Program-made: the position numbers and the translations under genes
Notes under the pieces: model-generated
Database searches by the model: none
What the model saw: the letters and a program-made list of their open reading frames with translations, nothing else
Told to the model about the DNA's origin: nothing
NCBI GenBank assembly: GCA_013152925.1
Contig: JAADFK010000004.1
Span: 1 to 38,138 of the forward strand
DNA: 38,138 bases
Reading direction: 5' to 3'
From: Acidobacteriota bacterium
Lineage (GTDB): Bacteria > Acidobacteriota > Thermoanaerobaculia > Thermoanaerobaculales > Sulfomarinibacteraceae
Shown here: piece by piece, positions 28,136 through 37,727 of the stretch
Layout of the letters: each line of letters opens with the position of its first letter
Numbering within the stretch: the stretch's first letter is position 1

Positions 28136-29637
28136 TCAGCCTTCCGGAGGGGTGGTGTTCTTCGCCGGGGAGGCCCCGGTGGCCGCCGCCGCGGCCTCTG
28201 TCCGTGCGGTCCCGGCCTCGGTCGGTTCCCAGTTGCCGCCAAGCGCCAGGTAGAGGCCCACGCGGTTGTCCCAGAGAGAGGCCTGGGTGACGGTCAGGGC
28301 CAGCTGGGAAATCTGCTTGGCCCTGTCCGCCGCCAGGAGGTCGAGGAGCGCGCCCGTTCCCTCCTCGTAACGCCACCGGGCCAGCTCCTCGGCGTTGGTG
28401 GCGGCCTCCACCCTCTGCCGGGCCGCCCGGAGCTGGTCCTGGAGGGTGGCGTCGGCCGTCAGCCCGTCTTCCACCTCCCGGAGCGCCTGGAGCACGGCGC
28501 TGGCGTACTGGGCCGCGGCGGCCTCGGCGCGGGCGCGGGTGGCCTCCACCTGGGCCCGGAGCTGGCCGCCGTGGAAGATCGGTGCGATGAGGTTGGCCAG
28601 GGCCGAGTAGATCAGGCCGGAGGTGTCGAGGAGGTGGGAGAGATCGTCGGAGACGATGCCGCCGCTGGCCGTCAGCCGGAGGTCGGGGTAGAGAGCCGCC
28701 AGGGCGGCGCCCACCTGGGCCGTGGCCGCCGAGAAGCGCATCCGGGCGGCCACGAGGTCCGGCCGCCGGTCCAGCAGGGAGACGGGCAGGCCCACGGGGA
28801 TCGGGTCCAGGGCCGGGACGGCCGGAAGCGTATCGGGGAGCTCGGGCCCCGTTCCCGGCCGGCGGCCCACGAGAATGTCGAGGGCGTGGCGGGTGGCCGC
28901 CAGGGACCGCTCGATGGGTGGGATGGCAGCGGCCGCCGCCGCCCGGTTCTCCCGGACCAGGTAGAGATCGCCGGCGTCCACCACGCCCGCTCGGTACCGG
29001 GCCTCCACCAGCTCAGCCGTCTGCGTCCAGCTATCGAGGGTGGTCCGGTCGATGGTGAGCTGGCGCTCGAGGGCCGAGATCTGGGCGCGAAGGCGGATGA
29101 CCTGGGCGATCAGGGTGTCGACGAGCGTTGTGCGATCGGCCTCGGCGGCGAGGACCTGGGCCCAGGCGGCCTGCTGGGTTCGCCTGAGGCGGCCGAAGAG
29201 GTCCAGCTGATAGTTGACGCTGAGCTGCTGCTGGAAGGTGGTGGAGTAGATCCCGACGCGTCCCACCCTGGGCAGGACGAAGGAGAACTTGTTGCGCTGG
29301 CCCCTGAGATCGTAGTCGACCTGGGGCAGCCGGGCGCCGTAGGCACCCTTGAGAACGGCCTCGGCTTCCAGGACCCGGGCCGCGGCGGCCTTGAGGTCGG
29401 TGTTGTTGGCCAGCGCCTCCTCGATCAGGGAGGTGGTTACGGGATCGGCGAAGTCGCGCCACCAGTCGTCGGGGGGAAGGGGAAGCCTGGTTGCCTTCTC
29501 CGGCGAAGGGGCCGCCACGAAGGACTCTGCGGTGTCGGCCGCGGTCTTCGGCGCCTCGTCCGGGTCTGGTCCCAGCGTGCATCCGGCGGCCAGGAGCGCC
29601 GCAGCCGTCACGGCGGCCAGGAGGGCACTGTGCCTCA
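28136..29637 (-). CDS. Outer-membrane efflux lipoprotein (NodT/OprM type)
   Basis: Lipobox LLAAGCTLGPDP; DWWRDFADPVTTSLIEEALANNTDLKAAAARVLEAEAVLKGAYGARLPQVDYDLRGQ...ALREVEDGLTADATLQDQL. ATG at 29637. Confidence 0.92.
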
Positions 29638-30324
29638 TCGTCCGTCTCCACCGGCCACGGCCAGGACGCCCGCAGTGGAGAATCGGGTGATATGCCGCGC
29701 CATCCGTTCCAGCTCCTCGGCGGGCCACGAGGGGGCGTCCGGACCGTGCCGCAGCCGCGCGTGGTGGATCACGTGGACCAGCTGGCCGACGATGGAATGG
29801 ACGCAGAGCTCGGCCGAAACCTGGTCGAGACCCGGCGCCACCTGGCGCAGCGCCGAGGCGAGGCTCCGGCGGACAGGGTCGATCATGGTCTCGAAAAGGA
29901 CGTGCCGTGGAAGGTGGGGATCCAGCATCTCACGGGCCATCAGCTCCATGATCAGCCGGCCCTCGCTCTCATCGATCAGGGGCTCCATGAACGATGCGGT
30001 GAAGGTCGAGAGGACGAGCTCCACGTCGGCGTCGTCGCCGGCCTCCTCGAGAGCCTGTTCCAGCCGCCCGGTCCGTATCCGTCGGAGGGCGTCCAGTCGC
30101 CGCTGGAAGACCTGGAGGTAGAGGTTGTCCTTGCCGCCGAAGTGGTAGTTGACCGAGGCGACGTTGCAGTGTGCGGCCTGGGTGATTTCCCGGACCGAGG
30201 TGGCGTCATAGCCTCTCTCTGCGAAGAGCCGCTCGGCCGACTCCAGGAGCCGCTCCCGGGTCGTATCGGATTCGGCGCTCTGGTGTGCCGGTCCTTCTGT
30301 CATGGAAGGGTCTCCAATGCTCAT
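29635..30324 (-). CDS. TetR-family transcriptional regulator
   Basis: TRERLLESAERLFAERGYDATSVREITQAAHCNVASVNYHFGGKDNLYLQVFQRR; overlaps the OMF gene (ATGA). Confidence 0.93.
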   Translation of the reverse strand: MSIGDPSMTEGPAHQSAESDTTRERLLESAERLFAERGYDATSVREITQAAHCNVASVNYHFGGKDNLYLQVFQRRLDALRRIRTGRLEQALEEAGDDADVELVLSTFTASFMEPLIDESEGRLIMELMAREMLDPHLPRHVLFETMIDPVRRSLASALRQVAPGLDQVSAELCVHSIVGQLVHVIHHARLRHGPDAPSWPAEELERMARHITRFSTAGVLAVAGGDGR

Positions 30325-30334
30325 TTCAATCGTG

Positions 30335-30363
30335 AGTATAAAACGAATGTTTTACTCCTGCAA
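30335..30363 (-). promoter_or_regulatory. Promoter/operator of tetR-RND operon
   Basis: Minus strand TTGCAG (30363-30358), N17, TATACT (30340-30335); palindrome TAAAAC-GAAT-GTTTTA at 30339-30354 fills the spacer. Confidence 0.7.
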
Positions 30364-30380
30364 GGCCCCCCCCAGGACGG

Positions 30381-30670
30381 GACGTGCCGCCCACGTACTT
30401 CTCGCGAGACCGTGCAGCCCAGCCTCAACGCCAAGGAGAGAAGTGCGTGAGTGGCACTCCACGGGAAGGGCGCCCGGAGCATTAGTGTGCCATCGAAGGA
30501 GGCGTTCCGCGACGCATTCCGGCGGGCGCCTCCAAACCGCTCTGACCGCCCCTCGCGTCGCGCCCGCCGGAAGCGGACGGCGCTTCCGGGCGGGCCTCCG
30601 CCGGCCCTCCCGGGAGCGAACGCCGGAGCCGAGGAGAACCCGTTCCCTGCGCGCCAGGGAGAGCCGAAAA
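30381..30670 (+). repeat. Multi-hairpin intergenic element, copy 1
   Basis: H1 30384-30403/30438-30457; H2 TTCCGGCGGGCGC 30517-30529 / GCGCCCGCCGGAA 30560-30572; H3 CGGCG-CTTCCGGG...CCCGGGAG-CGAA-CGCCG 30578-30625. Homologous to 37728-38010 and the reverse complement of 37405-37665. Confidence 0.85.
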
Positions 30671-30740
30671 CCAACGGACACCGCCTTCCGTGCTCCGAGG
30701 GAACTGGACGGGCGGTATACTGGGCGGAAGGAGGCTACCC

Positions 30741-31511
30741 ATGTCCAAGACTCTCGTGATGATCCACGGCATGTTTTCAGCCCCCTGGGTCTGGGAGAAG
30801 TACGTGCCATTCTTCGAGGATGTGGGCTGGCGCTGCGTGACGCCGACCCTGCGCCACCACGACATCGAGCCGGGGAGCCCGCCTCCTCCCGAGCTGGGCA
30901 CGACGAGCGTGCTGGATTACGTCGAGGACCTGGAGGAGCTGATCCGCGGCCTGGAGGAGGAGCCGGTCCTCATGGGGCACTCCATGGGCGGGCTGCTGGC
31001 GCAGATGCTGGCGGCCCGGGGACAGGGCTCCGCGGCGGTGCTCCTGACCCCGGCGGCGCCGGCGGGCGTGCTGGCGCTCTCTCCCGCGGTGATCAAGTCG
31101 TTCCTCGGTCCCCTGACCACCTGGGGCTTCTGGAGGAAGTCCTTCCGGCCGACATTCAAATCGGCTCTCTACGCCTTCCTGGAGGGTTTCCCCGAGGAGG
31201 AACGGCGCGGGATCTGGGAGCGGATGGTGTACGAGTCCGGCCGGGCCATCTTCGAGATCGGCCTGTGGCCGTTCGACCGGCGCCACGCCACCCGCGTGGA
31301 CCCCGCGGCGGTCACCTGCCCCGTGCTGGTGGTGGCTGGCGGCAGGGACCGCGCCACGCCGGCCTTTGCCGTTCGCAAGGTGGCAAAACGTTACCCAACG
31401 GCCTCCTACCACGAGCTGCCTGACCAGGCCCACTGGGTGCTGGCCCAGACCGGCTGGCAGGACGTGGCCGCCCTCTGCGCCCGCTGGCTGGGGGAAGTGG
31501 CTCCGGGCTGA
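30741..31511 (+). CDS. Alpha/beta hydrolase
   Basis: MSKTLVMIHGMFSAPWVWEKYVPFFEDVGW...PVLMGHSMGGLLAQMLAARG...CPVLVVAGGRDRATPAFAVRKVAKRYP...PDQAHWVL. Confidence 0.92.
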   Translation: MSKTLVMIHGMFSAPWVWEKYVPFFEDVGWRCVTPTLRHHDIEPGSPPPPELGTTSVLDYVEDLEELIRGLEEEPVLMGHSMGGLLAQMLAARGQGSAAVLLTPAAPAGVLALSPAVIKSFLGPLTTWGFWRKSFRPTFKSALYAFLEGFPEEERRGIWERMVYESGRAIFEIGLWPFDRRHATRVDPAAVTCPVLVVAGGRDRATPAFAVRKVAKRYPTASYHELPDQAHWVLAQTGWQDVAALCARWLGEVAPG

Positions 31512-31587
31512 GGTCCGACCGGCAAGGGTGCGTCCCGCCATGAACGATGTCCGGTGTCACCTGGTGGGGAACCTTGTTCTTGATGAT

Positions 31588-31654
31588 GGTCCGGCTGGGT
31601 CCTGGCCGCCTGGTCTGTCGAGGTTGTCCTGTTCGTAGCCAGGTGGGCCGGACC
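31588..31654. other. Long composite stem-loop downstream of hydrolase
   Basis: GGTCCGGC-N5-CCTGG ... CCAGG-N3-GCCGGACC. Confidence 0.55.
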
Positions 31655-31860
31655 GAATCAACGGCTCGCGGAGGAGATCCATACACGGGGATGGAGCTCC
31701 CCGGTGAGCTGGAACGGTTTCTCCCGCCCATCGTCCGATGAGGCGCGGCCGGTCATGTCGTTTTCTGATACGGTCGCACGTGCTGTGTGATGTCGGCCGC
31801 GCCAATAGTGTTCCGGAATACGGATTGTGGATGTAGAATCGAACAATCATGGAGGTGAGC

Positions 31861-34800
31861 ATGCGGATGGCATTCGGGTGCGTCGGGCTGGTTTGCCTGT
31901 TCGTCGTGGCGGCTGCGGAGGCGGGCGCACAATGCGGGCCGTGGACGATCGTTCCCGGGCCGCCGGCCCAGGGGAGCCGGGCGGCGGTCTGGACGGGGGA
32001 CCGTTTCGTGGCCGTCGGGGAGGGCTTCTTCGTCAGCCCCGACGGGCGTTCGTGGCGGAACGTACCCCAGGCGGGCTTTCCGCCGAACGGCGACGTGGGG
32101 CTGAGTTGGTCCGCGGTGGCCTTCAACGGGCACCAGCTCGTGGCGGTGGCCGACCATGGCGAGGTGTTCTTCCCAGGCGACGCCGAAGGCACGGGGGCCA
32201 TCGCCATCAGCTCCAATGGCGAGCGTTGGAAGCTCGTCGTACCGGTGGTTTCGCAGGGCCTCCACGCGGTGGCATGGGGTGGAGGGCGTTGGGTGGCGGC
32301 CGGAGATTCCATCTTTCTGTGGAGCGAGGATGGAACGAGCTGGCACGAGGGAACCGTCGTGTCGGGACCGGCAGGCGTGGGGATCTGGTCCGTTGTGTTT
32401 ACCGGCTCACGGTGGGTGGCGCTCGGGGTCCGTAATAGCGGTATCGTGGCCACCAGCGAGGACGGTGTCACCTGGAACGTTGATCCCGTGGAGGCACCGA
32501 TGGTTGCCCTTGCGAACAACGGTGCCGCGACGGTTGCCGTCGGTGGTGATGTCGCCCTGACGAGCACCGATGGGATCTCATGGACGTCGCACAAGGTTGG
32601 CGGAGATGTCTCACTCTTCAGTCTTTCCTGGGTCGGAGAACACTTTGTCGCGGGTGGTGTTCAGCGCGTCGGCTGGGAATCCGGGCCTCCAGTTGCTTTG
32701 GGAAGCACCGAGGGCTCCAGCTGGAAGCTGCTGTCCACAACGCCACGGCCCGTTTCCGCGATGGCGGCCGGCCACGGTTTCTTTGTGGCTTTGAGCTCGG
32801 GCATGGGCGTCATGACGAGCCGGGATGGAACGAGTTGGGAGCTGTCGGGCGGTATCGGCTATGGGCGGAGCTTTCAGGCTGTGCAAGCGGTTGGAGGGCG
32901 CCTGATGGCCGTCGTGAGGCATTACGTTTCCTTTCCGTACACCTATTTGGGCTCAGGTCCGTTCCGGTCGGATCTCGCCATCTCCACCGACGGGATTCAC
33001 TGGGAGCATCATCCGATCGATACCGACGGTTACTCTGACCTCGCCTGGAAGGACGGCCGCTACCTGGCCCTTGCTCCCGATGGCCTGATGTCCAGCCTCG
33101 ACGGTGTTTCCTGGTATCCCTCCCGCGGGGGTCTTCCAACGGGCTCGCACTTTCATGAGGTCGCGGCCGGACCGCCGGGCTTCATTGCCTCTCTCAGCGA
33201 CAACAACGACCGGTCCGTCGTCTCCCTCTACTACAGTGACGACGGGTTGAGTTGGACTCGTGCTGCGACGGCGGATGGCACCGCGATTCCGGGACGAGCG
33301 CTGAGCTGGGCGGTGGGCCGTTTCATCGCGGCGAGCGAAGACCGCGTCGCAACGAGCGTCGACGGCCTTCACTGGACCGTCAGCATGGGCTCCTGGGGAA
33401 CGAATGGTTTCTCGGCCTTCGCCGGGAACGGGAGCCGATTCGTCGGGATCGGCAAGGGCAGCCTCCTGGCCTGGTCGGACCACGGCCTCCAGTGGACGGC
33501 GGTGAACGGCATTCCCGAGGGCGATCTTTTCAGCGTCACGTGGGACGGTGAGGAGTTCCTCGTGGCCGGCGCCGACTTCCTCCTGAGGAGCGCCGACGGG
33601 ATCCATTGGAGCTCCGAGGCCCTGTGGGACACACCCTGGTACGGCGGGATCGCGGTGCTCGACGGCCGAACGGTGATTGCGGGACGGGACGGATCCCTGC
33701 TCGTGCGAGCCTGCCCGGACGAGACTCTCGATGCCGGCGCCGGCTTCCGCATGGCCCTGCCCGCCATGGCCCACACCGCCGGACGGAACGGGACCGCCTG
33801 GCGCTCGGACCTGGTCCTCCACAACCCGGGCGACCGGGCCGTCCGGGTCGGCGTCTGGCCGGCCCATCACTCCCGAGGCGCCGGCGGCGTCGCCTCGGCC
33901 TCGCTGGTGGTGGAGCCGGGGCGTTCCGTGACGCTCCAGGACCTCCTGCCGGGCTTCCTGGGGTCGGACGAGCCCTCCGGGGGTGCGTTCCTCACGGCCA
34001 ACGCGCCCCTGCTCGCCGCGTCGAGGACCTTCAACGGGCAGAAGGATGGTACCTGGGGTCAAAACGTTCCGCTCCTGTCACCGGGAGACTGGATCGAGGC
34101 CGGACAGCGTGCCGTCATTCCGGGAATCGGCGAGGACGCCTCTGTGCGGACCAACCTGGGGCTGCTCAACCCCAACGGCTCGGCGCTGGTGGTCCACGTG
34201 CGCTTTCACGACGCCGACGGCGCGCTGCTCGGCGAGCGTTCCTGGACGGTGCCGGCCTGGGGCTGGCGGCAGATCGACCAGGTGCTCGAGAAGGCCCAAG
34301 CGGCGCCGGTTTCCCTGGCCTGGGCGGATCTCGAGGCGGACGGTGACCTCGTGGTCTACGCCTCGGTGATCGACAACGCCACGGGTGACGCCGTCACCGT
34401 CCTGCCCGCGGCGCCGGCGGACGGTGACCTGGTCGTGCCCGCTGCGGCCCATGCACCGGGCTTCGGGGGTGTCGTGTGGCGTACGGACCTTGACCTGGTG
34501 GCCGCTGGGGCTGGCCCCGCCCGCTACCGGCTGGAGCTGCTGCCCGCGAACGGGCCGGTGCTCCAGAGCGGCGAGCGGACCCTGGAAGCGGGGCATGCGG
34601 AGAGACTGACGGATGTGGTCGCGACGGTCTTTGAGGCCTCCGGCGGCGGCGCCATCCGGATCGTGCCGCTCGCGGGCGAGCTGACCGCGTTCAGCCGAAC
34701 CTACGCCGCGGGGCCCGCGGGGAGCTTCGGCCAGGCGGTCGCCGCGCAGCCGGTGGCGGAGGGAGGGCCGGCGGCCGGTGAGCTTCGTCTGGTGGGCCTG

Positions 34801-35121
34801 TCGGGATCTCTCTCGGACCGCGAGGGCTTCCGGACGGATGTGGGGGCGGTCAACCTCTCGGATCGGGCGGTGGCTCTCGAGATCGAGCTCCGCGCGGGTG
34901 ACGGCACCCTGGTCGGACGGCGCGAGCTCGACCTGGCAGCCGAGAGCTGGGCGCAGCTCGACCGCGTGTTCCAGGGCCTAGCGGCCACACCGGTGGTTGG
35001 CGGCTACGCCGTGATCACCTCCGCGGACGGCCTCCAGGACATCCTGGCCTATGCCTCGGTCATCGACAACCGCACCGGCGACCCGGTGTTCCTTCCGGCG
35101 GCGGTCCGCGCAGGACCATAG
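31861..35121 (+). CDS. Large secreted Asp-box/BNR-like propeller protein with duplicated C-terminal module
   Basis: SD GGAGGTGA before ATG 31861; signal MRMAFGCVGLVCLFVVAAAEAGAQ; thirteen S-x-[DNE]-G-x-x-W-like motifs (e.g. WSEDGTSW, TSEDGVTW, TSTDGISW, ISTDGIHW, YSDDGLSW, RSADGIHW). Confidence 0.8.
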   Translation: MRMAFGCVGLVCLFVVAAAEAGAQCGPWTIVPGPPAQGSRAAVWTGDRFVAVGEGFFVSPDGRSWRNVPQAGFPPNGDVGLSWSAVAFNGHQLVAVADHGEVFFPGDAEGTGAIAISSNGERWKLVVPVVSQGLHAVAWGGGRWVAAGDSIFLWSEDGTSWHEGTVVSGPAGVGIWSVVFTGSRWVALGVRNSGIVATSEDGVTWNVDPVEAPMVALANNGAATVAVGGDVALTSTDGISWTSHKVGGDVSLFSLSWVGEHFVAGGVQRVGWESGPPVALGSTEGSSWKLLSTTPRPVSAMAAGHGFFVALSSGMGVMTSRDGTSWELSGGIGYGRSFQAVQAVGGRLMAVVRHYVSFPYTYLGSGPFRSDLAISTDGIHWEHHPIDTDGYSDLAWKDGRYLALAPDGLMSSLDGVSWYPSRGGLPTGSHFHEVAAGPPGFIASLSDNNDRSVVSLYYSDDGLSWTRAATADGTAIPGRALSWAVGRFIAASEDRVATSVDGLHWTVSMGSWGTNGFSAFAGNGSRFVGIGKGSLLAWSDHGLQWTAVNGIPEGDLFSVTWDGEEFLVAGADFLLRSADGIHWSSEALWDTPWYGGIAVLDGRTVIAGRDGSLLVRACPDETLDAGAGFRMALPAMAHTAGRNGTAWRSDLVLHNPGDRAVRVGVWPAHHSRGAGGVASASLVVEPGRSVTLQDLLPGFLGSDEPSGGAFLTANAPLLAASRTFNGQKDGTWGQNVPLLSPGDWIEAGQRAVIPGIGEDASVRTNLGLLNPNGSALVVHVRFHDADGALLGERSWTVPAWGWRQIDQVLEKAQAAPVSLAWADLEADGDLVVYASVIDNATGDAVTVLPAAPADGDLVVPAAAHAPGFGGVVWRTDLDLVAAGAGPARYRLELLPANGPVLQSGERTLEAGHAERLTDVVATVFEASGGGAIRIVPLAGELTAFSRTYAAGPAGSFGQAVAAQPVAEGGPAAGELRLVGLSGSLSDREGFRTDVGAVNLSDRAVALEIELRAGDGTLVGRRELDLAAESWAQLDRVFQGLAATPVVGGYAVITSADGLQDILAYASVIDNRTGDPVFLPAAVRAGP

Positions 35122-35440
35122 ATGGCGGCCCGATGCCGCGGGGTCGCGGCGGGGGACCGTTCCGGCGGCAGGGGTCGCCGTGGGGAGAAACGACGGGGTC
35201 CACTATCCGTTCCGTTCAGAAAAGGAGAAGCCGGGGCGCTTCGGGGAGCGCTCGATTCCAACCGTGCAGTCTTCGCCGGGAGGAGGTGGAGGTGCCAAGG
35301 GGCGTCCGTGCAGGATCGGAGCCCTGCACTCCAGATGTTCCCGGGCGATGGCTGCTGGGAAACGGCGGTGTCCCCTGACATCCCCCGTCGGCGCCGGCCG
35401 CGGACACGGTGGCAGACTCGATCGCGGTCGCGGGGACGGG

Positions 35441-36526
35441 TCAGGCGATCTGCTGGATGATCTGCGACGCGAGCTCTTCGAAGGCCTTCGCGGCGGCGGA
35501 GTCCGGTTTCTCGACGACGATGGGTTTGCCCGCGTCGCCGCCGCTGACGATGGCGGGATCGATGGGGACGCCGCCGAGGTAGGGGACACCGAGCTCCTTC
35601 GCGCTCTTCTCGCCGCCGCCCCTGCCGAAGATATACTCCACGTGGTGGCAGGAGGGGCACTCGTAGAAGGACATGTTCTCGATGATGCCGAGCACGGGGA
35701 CGTCCATCTTCGTGAACATGGCGAGACCCTTGCGGGCGTCGATCAGGGCCACGTCCTGGGGTGTGGTGACGATGACGGCGCCGGTCATGGGGACGTTCTG
35801 GCAGAGGGTGATGGCCACGTCGCCGGTGCCGGGCGGCAGGTCGACGATGAGCTCGTCGAGCTTTCCCCAGACCACGTCGCTGAAGAACTGCTCCAGGGCC
35901 TTCATCAGCAGCGGACCGCGCCAGATGACCGGCTGATCGGCCTCGATGATGTGCCCCAGGGAGATGACCTTGACGCCCCAGTCCGTCTCCACGGGGTAGA
36001 TCTTCCCGGACTCGTCGGCCAGGGGCTGGCCGCCGCCCATCATCATCTGCTGTGAGGGTCCGTAGATGTCGGCATCCAGCAGCCCGACGGATCGTCCCTG
36101 CCCGGCGAGGGCGATGGCCAGGTTGGCGGCCACGGTGGACTTGCCCACGCCGCCCTTGCCCGAGGCGACGGCGATCACGTGGCGGATCTCCTCGATCCGT
36201 CCGGCCCAGGCCGGGGCGGCCTGGCTGCCAACCTGTGGGCCGCCCGCCTGGGGCAGCTCAGGCCCGGTCTGAGCTGGAAGGATGCGAACTTCAGCGCGGA
36301 TCTCTTCGACTCCCTCGATCTTCTCGAGAGACTCGCGGATCTGGTTCTCCACCTCCTCGGCGGCGGCGGGAGAGGCGCCCATCAGGGTGACGAGCACACG
36401 GACGCTTGCCCGGTCGATCTCCAGCTGGCGGATGAACCCTCCATCCTCGAGGTTCCGGCCGGTGACGGGATCCTTGATCTGGCGGAGTGCCTCTCGAACG
36501 GCGTAGTGGGACAGGCGCGGTTTCAT
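35441..36526 (-). CDS. apbC: Mrp/ApbC/NBP35-family P-loop ATPase (Fe-S cluster carrier)
   Basis: HVIAVASGKGGVGKSTVAANLAIALAGQGRSVGLLDADIYGPSQQMMMG...LIVDLPPGTGDVAITLCQ...MSFYECPSCHHVEYIFGRGGG, plus N-terminal DUF59-like region. Confidence 0.95.
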   Translation of the reverse strand: MKPRLSHYAVREALRQIKDPVTGRNLEDGGFIRQLEIDRASVRVLVTLMGASPAAAEEVENQIRESLEKIEGVEEIRAEVRILPAQTGPELPQAGGPQVGSQAAPAWAGRIEEIRHVIAVASGKGGVGKSTVAANLAIALAGQGRSVGLLDADIYGPSQQMMMGGGQPLADESGKIYPVETDWGVKVISLGHIIEADQPVIWRGPLLMKALEQFFSDVVWGKLDELIVDLPPGTGDVAITLCQNVPMTGAVIVTTPQDVALIDARKGLAMFTKMDVPVLGIIENMSFYECPSCHHVEYIFGRGGGEKSAKELGVPYLGGVPIDPAIVSGGDAGKPIVVEKPDSAAAKAFEELASQIIQQIA

Positions 36527-36563
36527 GACGGCGTGGCTCCTTTCCTGACCGTGGAGTTTAACC

Positions 36564-37334
36564 TCAGGAGCGGGGGCTGCATTCCCCCTCGGGTTCCGGA
36601 ATATGCCCACGGGGCCCCCGGAGGCGATCGATGATACACCGTGTCTCGTCCATCAGCGCCTGCCGATCCTTCATGCTGCGGCCCTCCGTGGGAATGGCCT
36701 CTCCGATGCGGACGGTGATGACGCTCAGGGGCCGGACCTTCCAGTCGTGGGAGGGCATGGCCAGTCTCGGGCCCTCGAGCCCGACGGGCAGGATGGGGAA
36801 GTGCGATCGCATGGCCAGCAGGAACCCGCCCCGCCGGAACGGCAGCAGGCGGCCGTCGTCGGTGCGGGTCTCTTCGGGGAAGATCAGCAAGGAGTTCCCG
36901 CCCCGGGCCTGATCGATGGCCTGGAGGAACATCCCGACCGCGGTGCTCCGGTTCGCCCGGTCCACGGGGATGAAGCCCAGAGCCTTGAGCGCCCAGCCGA
37001 GGAGGGGAACGGAAAACAACGATTCCTTGGCCAGAAAGCGGGTACCGATGCGGGAGGGCAGTGCGGCCAGCAGGGCCGGGATGTCCAGGATGGACTCGTG
37101 GTTGGCCATGATGACGTAGAAGCGGGAAGGGTCCAGGTTCTGAAGCCCCTCCACGCGGAGCCGCACCGCGGCGGCCAACAGGATCAACCGCCCCCACCAG
37201 CGGGCCAGGTAGAGGGTCGTGCGGCCCGTGGGCGAGAAGGGGGTGGCGGCGACGGCGGCGACGGAGAACAGGATCGTCAAGACGACCGCGACCGGCCAGA
37301 CCCACAGGCTGAAGAGGAAGCTCACCACGCGCAT
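36564..37334 (-). CDS. plsC: 1-acyl-sn-glycerol-3-phosphate acyltransferase
   Basis: FYVIMANHESILDIPALLAALPSRIGTRFLAKESLFSVPLLGWALKALGFIPVDRANRSTA...LLIFPEETRTDDGRLLPFRRGGFLLA; HX4D motif. ORF track start (37865) extends spuriously into the repeat. Confidence 0.92.
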   Translation of the reverse strand: MRVVSFLFSLWVWPVAVVLTILFSVAAVAATPFSPTGRTTLYLARWWGRLILLAAAVRLRVEGLQNLDPSRFYVIMANHESILDIPALLAALPSRIGTRFLAKESLFSVPLLGWALKALGFIPVDRANRSTAVGMFLQAIDQARGGNSLLIFPEETRTDDGRLLPFRRGGFLLAMRSHFPILPVGLEGPRLAMPSHDWKVRPLSVITVRIGEAIPTEGRSMKDRQALMDETRCIIDRLRGPRGHIPEPEGECSPRS

Positions 37335-37404
37335 CAGGCCGGTATTGTACGCCGGCAGGGTTGAGAGGGGGTAGGCTGGCGGCCACCTCGCTTCGCCGGC
37401 GCCA

Positions 37405-37665
37405 GGGGGTTCCCTTCGCTCATCTCCGGCGTCCGTTTGTTTGCGGACCGGGCGAACAAACGCCGTCCTCCTCCGGCGGGCGCGACGCGCTCGGGGTGAG
37501 AATGGGCCGAGGCGCCCGCCGGAGTCCGGTGCGGGACGCCTCTCAGGAGGGCCAACGCCTTCTGCCGGCGGTGTTCCCGTGCATTGCCAATCATGCACTT
37601 CTCCCCTTGACGCCGAGGTGGAGCTGAACAACGTCGGGAGAAGTACATGAATGGCACGTGCCACC
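37405..37665 (-). repeat. Multi-hairpin intergenic element, copy 3 (inverted)
   Basis: H3 37427-37465 (CGGCG/CGCCG outer, TTTGTTTGC/GCGAACAAA inner), H2 CTCCGGCGGGCGC 37471-37483 / GCGCCCGCCGGAG 37512-37524, H1 37586-37605/37636-37655. Confidence 0.8.
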
Positions 37666-37727
37666 CAGCGCGCCCTGCTCCTGGCGTAGTGGTGGACCTT
37701 CTCCCCGGGCGAAGGGACCGCCGGACG

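Noticed and set aside
28043-30121. 692-aa ORF on + strand
   Set aside because: Antisense to MFP, OMF and TetR genes.
30451-30759. Small ORF MALHGKGARSISVPSKEAFRDAFRR..., similar to ORF 37799..37981
   Set aside because: Similarity is explained by the nucleotide-level structured repeat; conservation follows hairpin arms rather than codons, and no RBS is evident.
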